A stretch of DNA of 64,000 nucleotides. Origin: Gremmenia infestans. Taxonomy: Eukaryota; Ascomycota; Leotiomycetes; Helotiales; Hamatocanthoscyphaceae. The stretch lies in NCBI GenBank assembly GCA_032629725.1, contig JAFEVB010000029.1:1240001-1304000 (forward strand), read 5' to 3'. A model generated the notes under the pieces. It worked only from the letters and a program-made list of their open reading frames with translations. It was not told where the DNA came from and ran no database searches. Shown here piece after piece: positions 12,453 to 24,013 of the stretch; position 1 is the stretch's first letter, and each line of letters starts with the position of its first letter. A program made the position numbers and the translations under genes.

Positions 12453-13886
12453 ATGGACCAAGTGCCTGCGGAGGTGTAAGTTGAATGCAACAGAACTCTA
12501 TCCCGTTTTGCTCATTCCTACGACTTTATTGTTTCAACTATGCTGACTGTCACACTCAGCCTTGTCAATATTTGCGAATCACTCCCTCGAGCCGACCTCA
12601 AGAACCTCCGATTTGTCTCCCGGGGTCTGCAAGCAGCTTCGGAGCCAGCCCTTTTCCGTACGATCTATCTAAGCTATAGCCTAAGGAGTTTCGAGCGCTT
12701 CCAGGATATTGCGGAGCATCAACGCTTTCGGAGGCACGTCAGAACTATTGACTACGATGTAAGGTCATTTGGAACCGTTAAATCCGGTGTACCTTTCAGA
12801 GAATGGGTCCAGAATTGGCCAGGGAGAGGCATGGGCCTCATCGACAGACATACTTTTATGCGTCAATTCACCGATCTACAACTTGAAAGTTATTATATGG
12901 CTTGGAATGTCTGGATCTTTGGCGAAGCATTTCTCCATAGGCGGGATAATGCGAAGAATATGTTGGCGACCACTCTGCCCAAACTCCCGGGTCTCACTGG
13001 TATTCGGTGCGGTGCAATAAAAAGGCACTATGGCACTTACTACCAGGCTCCATCCGTTGAATCTATGAGCATGACCGCACAACAAATCCTGTGCGAACCC
13101 CAGTATGAACATGGATTTTACCAAGCCCAATTTCATAGTTTGGACTTATTCAAATTGGCTTGCGATTCGGGATATGTCCTACATCTGAGCGAACTTTCCT
13201 TGGCATGCATCACTCTCAATTCATGGGACAATCAGGCCGCTTCCTTCATGAATGAGTACGAGAATCTGCCCGCACTGAAGACCCTATCCCTCGAACTTTA
13301 TACTCACCAGAGCTCCGTGAATCATACTCTCAACCTAGCCAAAATGATAACTCGTTGTCGTGCACTACAATCACTCCGGCTCTCTTTTACTACCGTCGAA
13401 ATTCACCTCTCAAGCCTTATCAATAAGGTACAATACTGGGAACATCTAACAGAACTCTCGTTACACGCTATTGAAACAACTGAGGATCACCTCCGGCATA
13501 TATTGTTGAGACATGCCAGCACGTTACGATCGTTCGAATTATCAAACACAACCTTCACAGACCCCAGTGTCGAAAACCAACCCTGTGGATCATTTGTCGA
13601 CTTCTTCCAGTTTCTGAATCAGTCTATGACTCTAGAGTATGCGGAATTCGAGGGCTACTTGAGCAATAACTGGGACGAAGCATGGGTCGCAGCTAGTCAA
13701 AAAAGATCTATTGACGAGCCGCAACCTGAGCTCTTTTCTGATTGCTTGAAATATCAAGTTGAGCGCTTTGTCACTCGTAATGGACCCTTCCCCTTCGTTC
13801 TAAGTGAGAAGGCCGACCCAATCTATGGACTATGGGACCAAAATGGAGACTCGTCATGGAATTTCGCGCCTTATAAATTGATATAA
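12453..13886 (+). CDS. F-box protein with leucine-rich C-terminal part
   Basis: Exons 12453-12475 and 12560-13886, 449 aa. The short first exon codes MDQVPAEV and joins LVNICESLPRADLKNLRFVSR, giving a complete F-box (residues 3 to about 45), the segment that docks on Skp1 of SCF ubiquitin ligases. A start at the in-frame ATG 12540, inside the intron, would remove the first helix, so the two-exon model is preferred. The rest has irregular leucine-rich segments (LKTLSLELY, LQSLRLSF, LTELSLHAI) like the divergent LRRs of fungal F-box proteins. The substrate is unknown. Such genes are numerous and fast evolving in filamentous fungi. Confidence 0.72.
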
Positions 13887-14701
13887 AGTAGAAATAAGCT
13901 CTACTCAGACGGCATCAATTGGAATATGAGATGATGACAATATTTGCTATCAAGTATAAACAATATTGAAGGATTAGACACCCCTCGCCTTGCCTTCCAT
14001 TCATGTACGCCTCATTCCGAAACTTCTCTCGGAGACCATAACTTTGGTGCAAGTGTTCGAGGGACACTAAACAGGAGTTGATACGTATCAGTGATGTGTC
14101 TACTTCCGAGTAGCAGCTGACAGATAGCAAAGTGTTCGTTTATTGATTTCCATGAGTGATTGTTCAAATGGCAATCGAGGGTGCTCCTATATTCCGAACA
14201 GACTGCACGAATTCCTCCTCACTCTGTAGACTGTAGAAAGAGGGAAGCGGCACGTGTCCCAAAGAGCCGTAAAAAAATGGACTTCTATTCTGGTCTATGA
14301 CTCTGAACAGCTGGATAACGTCATCTATCAGATACCAGAAGTCTCAACTCGCTCCTATTGAAATCTTAGTTTTGGGTAGAATTCACGAGTTGCGTTTTCA
14401 AAATCACTTTCCGTCTAGGAATTGATCTTCGGGAGACAAGCTATAATATAGCAAGGTCAAACTCTTCACATTATTCGATCTCTTACAGTCTAGAATTAAG
14501 GTCTAGCTCTCGCTACCTGCAATCCGGTGGCTGGGGCTGTGGTGGAGAAAAAGCATTGATAGGTAGTGCAGGAATGAATAAAGGTACATCAATATTCCAT
14601 ACCTCTAATGGAAGATTTCCGTGGCGTAGGAGGGCGGCTTGGCTTGCACCACAAACTTACGCTTTCAAGTAACCCCGAAGAAAAGACTGATCAGTCAATG
14701 C
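13887..14701. other. convergent 3' region
   Basis: 815 nt between the ends of the F-box gene (+) and the SET/MYND gene (-). Only short frames. No repeat or RNA recognised. Confidence 0.5.
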
Positions 14702-16358
14702 TTAGAGGTTTTGCTTCTCAATAACCTCAAACGCAGACCCAGCCAAAGTCTTTAGCCTGATAAATATCTGCGACGCAATCTTCCTCCCATCCACCGCAGT
14801 ATTCCCCTCACTTTGCCACTTTTGCAACGCCTTCCCTACACCCCCCCTTAACCTCTGCACCTCCTCCACCTCCCTCAACTCCAATTCAACCTGCCCTAAA
14901 AACCTCGTTCCCTGGCCATGACTCAGCGGCGCCAACTCATTCACGAGGATGAGAATCGCGTGCGTTGCATCTATGAAATCAATCCCTGCGAGAATTTCTC
15001 TTGGGATAAAGGATAGAGTTTGCTCTAGAGTAGCGGGCTCGAGGGATGAGGCGTATTTGAGGAGACGGGCGATGGTGAAGAGACGGGTTACACGGATAGG
15101 GTGGTTCGGTTGCGGCCAGTTGTAGATGTCGCAGTTTAGGAAGATGAACAGGAGGAGTATGAGGGCAGAGGTTAGATGCTCGTTGTCAATGTATGTCAGG
15201 TACAACTCGTCGAGGACGGTTGGGTAAGGTGGCAGGGCGAAGAGCTTGTGAGTTTTGTAGAGTGATAGGTCGGATATGGCTTGTTTAAGGAAGTTGAGAC
15301 GTTCTTTTTCGGATGCGGTGGTTTTGCTGAGGTCTATGAGAGAATAGGCTACAGATATTCCTTGCTTGAGATCATCCAACTCTTGTTGAATAGCTTGGAT
15401 CTCATGTTCCCGTTCGTCAGCCTGAGAAACCAGGGTTTTGTAATCGTACAAGAGAGCCAGCTTCTCAGATGAAACTGTGGTAGTATCTTTACACACTCGG
15501 TACGGCGTGTAAGAATCCTTGCATTTTTCGCATTCACAGTCGAAGAAGTAGCGTTGTTTCAGCTCTGCTCTCCGATGATCACGGCTTTGTGTAAAGTCGA
15601 CGTAGGAGATGAATATTTGTTCACCAGCCTTGATTGGATTCAGTGCCATCAACGATATGGTCCGACCATCGAACATGATAAAGGCATTTGGCATGCATGA
15701 GTGATTTGCCAGAGCCAGGGTTGGCTCATAACATAGTCCAATGGGCGTGTCGTCTGGGAGAGTGGCTCTGAACGCATTGGTAGCCATCTATGAATGTATG
15801 AGTAGCTAGCATGTGAGACGAGCGGATTGGGAAACTTACAATACAGAGCAGACGTGTGACCATGTCCATTTTATCTGCAGGGGTCTTCGAAAACTCGAGC
15901 GCGCCTTTCGCCTGGAGTACTATCTCATCCCACCTCTTACGATCCTTCTTCAGATCCCGAGCATGATGCTCGAGACTTGCAGAGCGAGAATCCAATTCAA
16001 AGGTAGGTCTTACATAACGAAGCAGTGCTTGATACAAAGCTCGGACAGGCGTGGGTGGAATGCCTGGAAGTCTCTGCAGGAGCGAACACTCGTTCTTATG
16101 AATCAATTTCCAATCAGCCTTTTGACATGTTGGCGTACAATATCGAACGACTTTGCATCCTGTACATCTCTTGAGAGACGAGGCGTCGCTTTCGATTAAG
16201 CAATACGAGCAGACTTTCTCGAGGGCGTCCTGTTCGACCACGATCAGAAACGGCTCACTAATCTTGATAATCGGTTCTCCGGCACTGAGATCTTTACTGG
16301 CTGCGAGACCATTTCCCAAGACTGGATCCTTCACAGTTTCTGAGTGACAGAAATCCAT
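14702..16358 (-). CDS. SET and MYND domain protein (SMYD-like)
   Basis: Predicted protein-lysine methyltransferase of the split-SET/MYND class. Exons on the minus strand: 16358-15840 and 15787-14702, 534 aa, intron phase 0. A MYND zinc finger spans about C50 to C91 (CSYC..CTGC..RYC..C..H..C) and sits inside the SET domain, as in SMYD proteins. The SET core motif NHSC is at residues 201-204, followed by GEQIFISYVDF. A post-SET Cys cluster (FDCECEKCKD) follows. The C-terminal half is helical, TPR-like in appearance. The upstream codon of the open frame at 16376 is TTG, so ATG 16358 is used as start. The substrate cannot be told; many fungal relatives are uncharacterised. Confidence 0.85.
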
Positions 16359-16762
16359 TGTGGGTGTAAAGTACAAGAATTAATCTGATGAGGTTGATTT
16401 GATATTGACCTTCAGAGGCGAAATCCGAGATTTTACCGAGTCCCTTCTTTTCTGGACGATCTGATTCCCAAGATGCTGCTGCACAGAAGTGTTGTTTTTA
16501 ATCCTTCTCCTTGGGCCCCGGGTGGAATTGTGTGAGTTAGTTCATCATGGGAATAAATCTATAATGTCCAAGAGCTATATCTTCACATTATAAACTCGCT
16601 AGCCACTCTCGTCTACTGCACATATTTTCTAGATATTAATTCAAGAATGGACTAGAATGAAAGATATTTCGTAAATAAACGTTGGTATTTCCCGACGCAT
16701 GCTGCTGCCACCTAGGACACCTGCGCCTGCTATTGTACATACGCCCAATCTCCCACCTACGT
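16359..16762. other. intergenic region
   Basis: 404 nt between the start of the SET/MYND gene and the end of RPT1, both on the minus strand. Promoter of the former and 3' UTR of the latter. Confidence 0.5.
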
Positions 16763-18233
16763 CTAGTTGTATTGCATATAAGTAGCAGTAGAGTTGAACT
16801 TCAAGTTACCCTTGATAACCTTGTCAACCGCACTCAAGAAATCTTTCTCTGTAGCAACCTTCCTCCGCGAACGAATAGCAAACATTCCCGCCTCCGTGCA
16901 CACACTTCTCAGTTCAGCACCAGTAGAGTTAGGGCAGAGACGTGAGATAAGCTCCCATCTAATATCTCGCTCAACGGACATGCTCTTGGCGTGAATTCGG
17001 AGAATGTTCGCTCTTCCCTCGAGATCTGGAAGGGAGAATTCAATCTTTCGGTCGATACGTCCGGGTCTCATGAGAGCGGGATCTAGCGTTGAAGGTCTGT
17101 TGGTAGCGAACATAACCTTGATATTTCCACGTGCATCGAAACCGTCCAGTTGGGTAATAAGCTCCAACATGGTTCTTTGGACCTCATTATCTCCTCCAGC
17201 ACCATCATCAAATCGAGCACCTCCAATAGCATCAATTTCATCGAAGAAAATAATGCAAGCCTTCTTCGTCCGTGCCATCTCAAAAAGCTCGCGCACCATT
17301 CTTGCACCCTCTCCAACGTACTTCTGCACAAGCTCACTTCCAATGACTCTGATAAACGTGGCATCTGTTCTATTCGCGACGGCTCTGGCGCAAAGAGTCT
17401 TTCCGGTTCCTGGAGGACCGTAGAGCAGGGCACCCTTGGGTGGGTCGATACCAAGGTTGACGAATCGTTCTGGTGATAACAGTGGCATCTCGACGACTTC
17501 ACGGAGCTTCTCTACTTGTTCCTTGCACCCTCCAACATCACCGTATGTAACATCTGGCTTGTCCTCTACTGTCATCATGGTAACACTGGCATCGATCTTT
17601 GGTGGCAAGGGAAGAAGGATTTGGTACTTGTTTCGATCGACACTGAATCGAAATTAGTATCATAGCCCAATAAAGCTTCATGGGCTGCTTACCCAACTCT
17701 CATGCCCTCCTCGATATCCGTTGGACTGACACGCTCCCCGAGGTTAACCACGAATTTGGCTATTTGCTTGACGTTGATGACATATTTGCTCTTCTCTGGC
17801 TCCTTCTCATCTTGAATGATTTTGGTACACCGGGCAACTTGTAAAGGTTGCTCTTCGGACATTCGTTGACGGTCTGCAGCGACATCCCAGAGATGTGGTG
17901 GTGCTAGCCCCGTATCTGATTCCTTGACGCCAATTTTCTCATTCACACTGTTCTGCTTCTCCTTGATCTGCTGCTCAAGCTTCTTGAGGGGTGCTGCGTA
18001 TGGAGCTGCACCATATGTCTTCAGGACTTGGATATCCCTTTTGGGCTGTCAGCCGGAGGGATTGAGAAGCAGTCAGAGGCTACCTACTCGTCCGTCAAAG
18101 GTGTGATCTTCTTCTCTTCTATCTCATCATCCGCAAACTCCTTCTTGTACTTTTCCCAGCTATTTCCGGTGGCGGACCTGAGAGTATCTGTTAGCTATGA
18201 AGGGGGCAGCTTTGGAACGTCGACATACGGCAT
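16763..18233 (-). CDS. RPT1: 26S proteasome regulatory ATPase Rpt1
   Basis: AAA ATPase subunit of the 19S base that unfolds ubiquitinated proteins into the 20S core. Exons on the minus strand: 18233-18229, 18177-18088, 18037-17693, 17642-16763; 439 aa. The first coding exon is only five bases (ATGCC), completed by GTCC after the intron to read MPSATGNSWEK. An N-terminal coiled coil and OB domain are followed by the ATPase: Walker A GPPGTGKT at 222-229, Walker B IIFFDE ending at 282, and the SRH segment with RPGRIDRKIEF. The C-terminus YMQYN matches the Rpt1 ending. Length is normal. Head to head with CCT4, start codons separated by 396 nt. Identification is firm. Confidence 0.96.
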
Positions 18234-18629
18234 GGCGAATGGAGGAAGTAGATGCGCTCGGAAATACGTTCAAAAGGTCGCAGAGGATCGTAAGACTCGG
18301 GAATATGATGTGAGACAAGAACAAGATGCGGAGAATGTCCAGAATCCTGTGGCAGATTCGGAACCTTGGAATAGCGTAGGAGTGTAGATTATTGAGGTTG
18401 CGAGTATTTGTTGATAGAGGCAAGCAGGCAAGCTTGAGGACGTATCGCGGTTGCGTTGTAAGCTTCTCGGTCGACCGTAGCTAGCGCCGAACTCCCAAAA
18501 ATCAGTCGCCTTGTGAGAAATTCAAGAGCTGGACGCGATGTGAGGCATTGCACGCGACGGCACTTCTCAACAACCACATATAGCCCGGAATACCCTCACT
18601 TTGCCAAATACGAGTTAGGATACTTCAAG
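18234..18629. promoter_or_regulatory. shared divergent promoter of RPT1 and CCT4
   Basis: 396 nt between the two start codons. A TATA-like CATATAG lies near 18577-18583 on the CCT4 side. TTTGCCAAA near the CCT4 end resembles but does not match the yeast proteasome element (TTTGCCACC). A perfect heat-shock element was not found. Confidence 0.55.
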
Positions 18630-20427
18630 ATGGCTGTCACCCAAGCTTCGGCGAATTCTACCAATGCCGCCTTCAAGGTGCGAGTTTCTGGAGCTTCAAT
18701 ATAAGTTTAGGTAGCTGACCATGTCAACAGGACAAGGAGAAGCCTATGGCTGTTCGCACAGCAAATATTGTTGCTGCCAGGGGTATGCAACTGTGATCTA
18801 CAGCTTCAGGATGCTTATACTGACCTTTGATAGCCGTTTCGGATGCTATAAGAACTAGCTTAGGTCCCCGAGGCAGTGTGTACAACCTCCCTTTTACTTC
18901 AGAAACCTGCTAATACCCCCCTGGTGGATAAGATGATCATGACAGGGCGTGGAGAGACGATGATTACGAATGATGGAAATACCATGTTGAAAAGCATGTC
19001 TGTTATGCACCCCTCAGCCAAGATGCTGGTAGACCTTTCAGCAGCACAAGATGTCGAAGCAGGAGATGGAACTACGTCGGTAGTAGTAATTGCAGGAAGT
19101 TTATTAGGAGCCGCAGATAGATTACTTGGAAAAGGAATCCACCCTTCAGTTATCGCCGAGTCCTTCCAAAGAGCAGCAGCCGCAGCTGTTCAGGTCCTTC
19201 ACGATATGTCGGTTCCTGTCTCCCTGACAGACACAACCGTCCTCCTTCAAGCCGCCACCACCTCTCTTTCTTCCAAGATTGTTTCTCAACATTCGGGTTT
19301 ACTCGGTCCTATGGCTGTTAATGCTGTTACGAAGACTATTGATATCAAGACTGCGGATAATGTTGATTTGAAGAACATCAGGATAGTTAAGAAAGTTGGA
19401 GGCACAATCGAGGACAGTGAGATGGTTGAAGGAGTGGTCTTAACACAACAAGTTGTCAAGAATGGTGGTGGACCAGTCAGAATGGAAAAGGCACGGATAG
19501 GACTCATTCAGTTTCAACTCAGCCCTCCCAAGCCAGATGTAAGTTTACCCATTCATCTTGAAATGTACCTACTAATCTTCCCAGATGGAAAACCAAATCG
19601 TAGTAAATGACTACCGCCAAATGGACAAAATCCTCAAAGAAGAGCGCACCTACCTCCTCAACATGGTAAAGAAGATCAAAAAAGCAAAATGCAACGTTCT
19701 CTTTATCCAAAAATCCATTCTCCGCGACGCTGTCAATGACCTCTCCCTCCACTTTCTCGCCAAGCTTAACATCCTCTGCATCAAAGACATTGAGCGCGAC
19801 GAGGTCGAATTCATCTGCAAATCCACCGGCTGCAAGCCCATCGCCGACATCGACTCGTTCTCCGAAGACAAGCTTGGCAGCGCTGACTTGATCGAAGAAA
19901 GCCAGAGCAGCGGTAGCAGAATTGTTAAAGTTACGGGTACGAAGAGTGCAGGCAAGACCGTCAGCATTGTTTGCCGTGGCGCCAACTCTCTTATCCTGGA
20001 CGAAGCAGAGCGTTCCCTCCACGATGCCCTTTGCGTTATCCGCTGTCTAGTCAAGAAGAAAGCGCTTATTGCTGGTGGCGGAGCCCCTGAGATCGAGATC
20101 GCTTCCCAGCTGTCCAAACAGAGCAGAAGCTTGACCGGCACGGAGGCTATCTGCTGGAAGGCGTTTGCCGATGCGATGGAGGTTATTCCTACGACGCTAG
20201 CAGAGAACGCGGGGTTGAATAGTATCAAGGTTGTCACGGAGCTCAGGCATAAGCATGAGTATGGAGAGAAGAATGCGGGTGTTAGTATCAAGAGTGGTGG
20301 GGTTAAGATTGATATTGGCGAGGAGAACGTGTTGCAGCCGTTGTTGGTGAGCACGAGTGCTGTGGAGTTGGCTGCTGAGACCGTGAAAATGATTTTGAGA
20401 ATCGATGATATTGCGCTAAGTCGATAG
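18630..20427 (+). CDS. CCT4: T-complex chaperonin subunit delta (Cct4)
   Basis: Subunit of the cytosolic TRiC/CCT ring that folds actin, tubulin and WD40 proteins. Exons 18630-18677, 18731-18782, 18834-18875, 18925-19538, 19585-20427; 532 aa. Family motifs: TSLGPRGMDKMI across intron 3, ITNDG, and GDGTTSVVV of the ATP site, GGGAPEIE in the second equatorial half. Intron 3 (18876-18924) has a normal donor (GTGTGT) and branch site (GCTAATAC), but the only join that restores the invariant GPRGMDKM ends in GG instead of AG. Using the upstream CAG at 18902 would leave a 27-nt intron and insert about eight residues. All other introns are canonical. Gene identity is firm; that junction is not. Confidence 0.93.
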
Positions 20428-20910
20428 ACGGAATGTAATAGTCATGATCATTGTAGAATAGAGCTCATGTAGCATAAAAAATACCAGAGTCAATGATGAA
20501 GATATACACTTCCCCCGTTGCTATTAGCTGAAAGCTGATATCCTTGTTTCCTCTACTTACAACCGTCACTCCGGCCCGACCTAGTTGAGCCGGCCACACA
20601 TATTGCCTCCCCACATTTGGAGTAGCCCTTTCGCGCCTAGTCAAACGACCTTAAAAGGTGCCATAGGGCTAGCAATACAAGGAATTGTAGTCGAATATGA
20701 ATAATTACTGTGATATTTTGAATCAAGCAGATTCATATAAACATAACCGATGAAATAACATGAAAAGAGTAATCATTCCCCTCTCTCTAAAACAAATAAA
20801 AACCAATTAACACGTCTGTAGTAGCTTATACCGTGGACTATCCTCCAGTTCCCATCATTTAGACATTCAATTTGTTTCTCCTGAGATATGAAACACATTT
20901 CTAAACCATC
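20428..20910. other. convergent 3' region
   Basis: 483 nt between CCT4 (+) and the coiled-coil gene (-). AT-rich from about 20690. Nothing else recognised. Confidence 0.5.
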
Positions 20911-22562
20911 TCACTGTGCGCTTAACGTGGCTCGTTGGGATAAAAAATCGCTTCCCCCATTCAGCGAAATTGACTTGGTTCGGGATCTAATCGCCCTGGA
21001 TTTTGGACCTGGTCTTCCAGTAGTAGGACTCGGCAGATTAATTGTCTCTATCTCCCTCGCTGCTGCCGTCGATTGTGATCTCATTAGCACGACACCTTGA
21101 GTCACAGGTTCAGGCTCGTTATCTTCTATAATGTAGAGACGGGGGAAAATCACAAGCAGGGCATCATCTCCACCAGAAGTCCTCAATGTGGTCTCCTCAT
21201 TGTCACCGGTGCTACTCGTCTCAAATCTGAGTGGTTGCCATTCAATGTCTTCGAAGTGCTTCAGTTTGAAAAGTGGCTCGAACTTCTCGTTAGCAGACTG
21301 TATAAGTTGCCAAGCATAATAAGCCTGTTGGACAACGTCCTTTAAGCCCACCTTGAAGCTGTCATACTGAGCCTCGGAGAGCAATCCGCGAATGCAATAT
21401 GGCACATCTCTGACAACTCGTTCTATAGCCTTAACAGCATTCTTCGCCTGATCTTCAGGGAACACCGAGAGCAGGACAGCGCGACAGAATGATTCTTTTT
21501 TGCTATCGGTAATTGCTAGATTGACCAAGAGTGATCTAATCTCGTCTTCATCATCCAGAAGGTAGGCCGGTTGGAAGACGTGCAGATCAATGCTCCTTGC
21601 AAGGATGGCCAGCATTGCAGCAATACGCATTTGTTTTGCTGCTGGAGAATTGGACTGTGGGAGAGGAATAACGTGATTTAGATGTGACGAATCTCTGATA
21701 TCCTCCCAAGCGCTCGAGTTCTACGATGCTCTTAGCCGAGAACCATTTCCAGCTCCTATAAAACACACTTACTTTCAGGCATTCCTCTGCAAGATCTTCT
21801 CTAAAGACTGATTCTACCAGCTGATAGGCAGATTCCCAAACTTTGTTAAATCGATCTAACCTTCAAGATTGTTAGTTTCTCAATTTAAAAAAGAATTATT
21901 AGCAAGAGTCTGACTTACCACACTGCCTCGTCTCCTGTATGTAGCTTTACTGTAAAACTGTCGAGTTCGCCGATTCTTGTCTTGCAAGATTTGAGCTCCT
22001 GCTGAAGAGAACTTTTCTGCTTTACGAGATCTTGCAATTGGCTCTTGACTTGCGAAACTTGGCTCCTCTCATTTTGCAGACTTTCCTTCAGTTTGTCGAT
22101 CCCAGTGTCCTTTCCTTTCAAGCTCTGCTGTAGCTTTGTTATGGCAGTATTGGCAGCCACCACCTTCTTCTTCTCGTCTGCTAAAGACTTCTTGGCTAGA
22201 TCAAGTTTCCCTTGTAATTCGTCCTGCGTTCGACGAAATTCTAATATTGCGACATCTCTCTGCTTCATGTCTGCTGTCAAAATAGAGATCTCCTGATCTA
22301 ATCGAGCTTTGTCTTTCTCCGATACATCGCGCTGCTTGCAATACGTTTCGAGGTTCTCGCAGGTACGACTTTCATATGCGGCTTTCTCGGTGGCAACATT
22401 TGCTCGAAGCTGATCGAGTTCGGTATCCTTGGATATAATCTGTGCTTTCAGTTTGGGAACTTCGTCAAGTGCACTAGCAAGCGATTTGTAGCTTTCGTCC
22501 GACGCCAAGGTCCGAACACTTGTCACAAATGCTTCTATAACTGGTATAGGGTTGGTAGACAT
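20911..22562 (-). CDS. unrecognised coiled-coil protein
   Basis: Exons on the minus strand: 22562-21919, 21860-21773, 21720-20911; 513 aa, phases consistent. I do not recognise a family. Residues about 35-205 form a long, charged heptad-rich coiled coil (repeated LQ, LK, EKDK and QQEL patterns). The C-terminal 300 residues look globular, with conserved-looking stretches such as WLDRFNKVW, LLSEAQYDSFKVG and LLVIFPRLYIIEDNEPE, and end in a basic Ser/Arg tail. No signal peptide or membrane segment. The layout (coil followed by a compact domain) suits a scaffold, kinetochore or recombination accessory protein, but nothing in the sequence decides this. Confidence 0.75.
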
Positions 22563-24013
22563 TATAAAACCTAGCTGTTCCGTCGCACAAGGGAAAGGGA
22601 TGTCTAGAGCTAACTTATGCCCAGAATGTAAGGTCGAAAAGGCTTCTAGTCACGACATACCACGACATACCACGGTAGAGAAAAGAAAGTAGACACTAAT
22701 CGTGCCTTGGACAGGAGATATATACCCGTGTATTTCTCCATTCCTTTCAAAGGAAAATATTTAATCATACGAGAGTTTGAGGCAGACTTGCTGTATCAAA
22801 AAGGCCTTTCCAGCTGTGCTGAGCCATTCGCAGACCACCTTGTCAAGAAGCATAGCCGATCCTATCTTCGTTTGGATTCTCTCGCAACAGCAGCGGAAGT
22901 CGTGTACATAAGAGATTGGTGAAAACGAGCTAAATTCTGTATGATGTGCATACTCGGGCGGGGTAATTGAGGCTGCGTAGCACGAACTTCATTGTTCCAA
23001 CAGCGTACGTGGCGGTCTCGCTTTGCAATCATTCCTGGCCCCTGAGACTTGTCCAATAATATCTAGCTTCCAATCTAGCACACTTCACTTGAGGCTACAG
23101 CTGGTTAGAAATATGTCTTTAGATTGGTGGATGAAACGGATAATTTTCTACTTATCATCTGCCCGAAACCAAACTTCCAGAAATCGGGAATGAATTCGTG
23201 CTATTGCTCGTGCCTTTGGCGAGGTTGACCATGCTTGAGCCGACCCGCATCCGCAACTGATTTTACTTCTTGAAAACATGCAAGAAAAATTGTAATTTTA
23301 TCCTGTGAAAGGTAGAACGGTCTATTTCGTTGAACGTATAAACTTCGGTTCTCAAAGTGTGACGCCGTGGATAATTTGTACTTGATTCTTAAAGTGCTGC
23401 AAGTGTTAAAGAACAAGCTCTTGAGACTTGCATATTAGGTGCTTATACTCTATCCTAGCCTTGGGATCTTTTCCTTTAAGGTAAGTTCAATTAATATAAT
23501 CTATTATCTTTGCAGGTTAGCTAAAAGTGCCCATTCGCTCCTTGTCGCTCTTTGATTCATCTTTAATACCGAACAGGCACTAAGTCTTACTATAAATAAG
23601 AGCTAATTATGAAGATATGCAGTCCCCCCCTCTTGCGCTTTTGTTGCTGTATACTCTATAGGTAGAAAATAACCCTGCACCTAGTCACATAAAGTCCCTT
23701 AATATTTGTAGGTATCTGGTCGTTCAATCTCCATTCCAGCTGACAGTAAATAAGTAACCTCGGATTCAATTCAGGGGCGAAGGTGTAGGCGTATCACAAA
23801 GGCGGTGAAGGCGCGAACCCCTCGAACGTGCATTGGTTCGCGCTAGCCCCCCACCAACATGTACCTACTCTCAACCCCAAAACTCTCCACCTTTCAACTT
23901 ACCTTCAACGTCCTCCCGACAGTTGCTTCGCGTTGCTTTTCGTTGCTTTGGCTCAATTGAGTTTATTGATCCATCTATACCTCCATACACAAACCTTGAA
24001 ACAAGTACTCATC
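22563..24013. other. intergenic region with small tandem repeat
   Basis: 1.45 kb between the coiled-coil gene (-) and the tubulin gene (+), so promoter for both. Contains a 10-nt tandem repeat (CACGACATAC twice plus CACG) at 22651-22674. Short frames at 22707-22922 and 23201-23416 have no recognisable domain and are not called. Confidence 0.5.

Noticed and set aside
18234..18629. Proteasome-associated control element and heat-shock element in the RPT1/CCT4 promoter
   Set aside because: Only partial matches (TTTGCCAAA; GAA and TTC one base apart), not enough to call a site.
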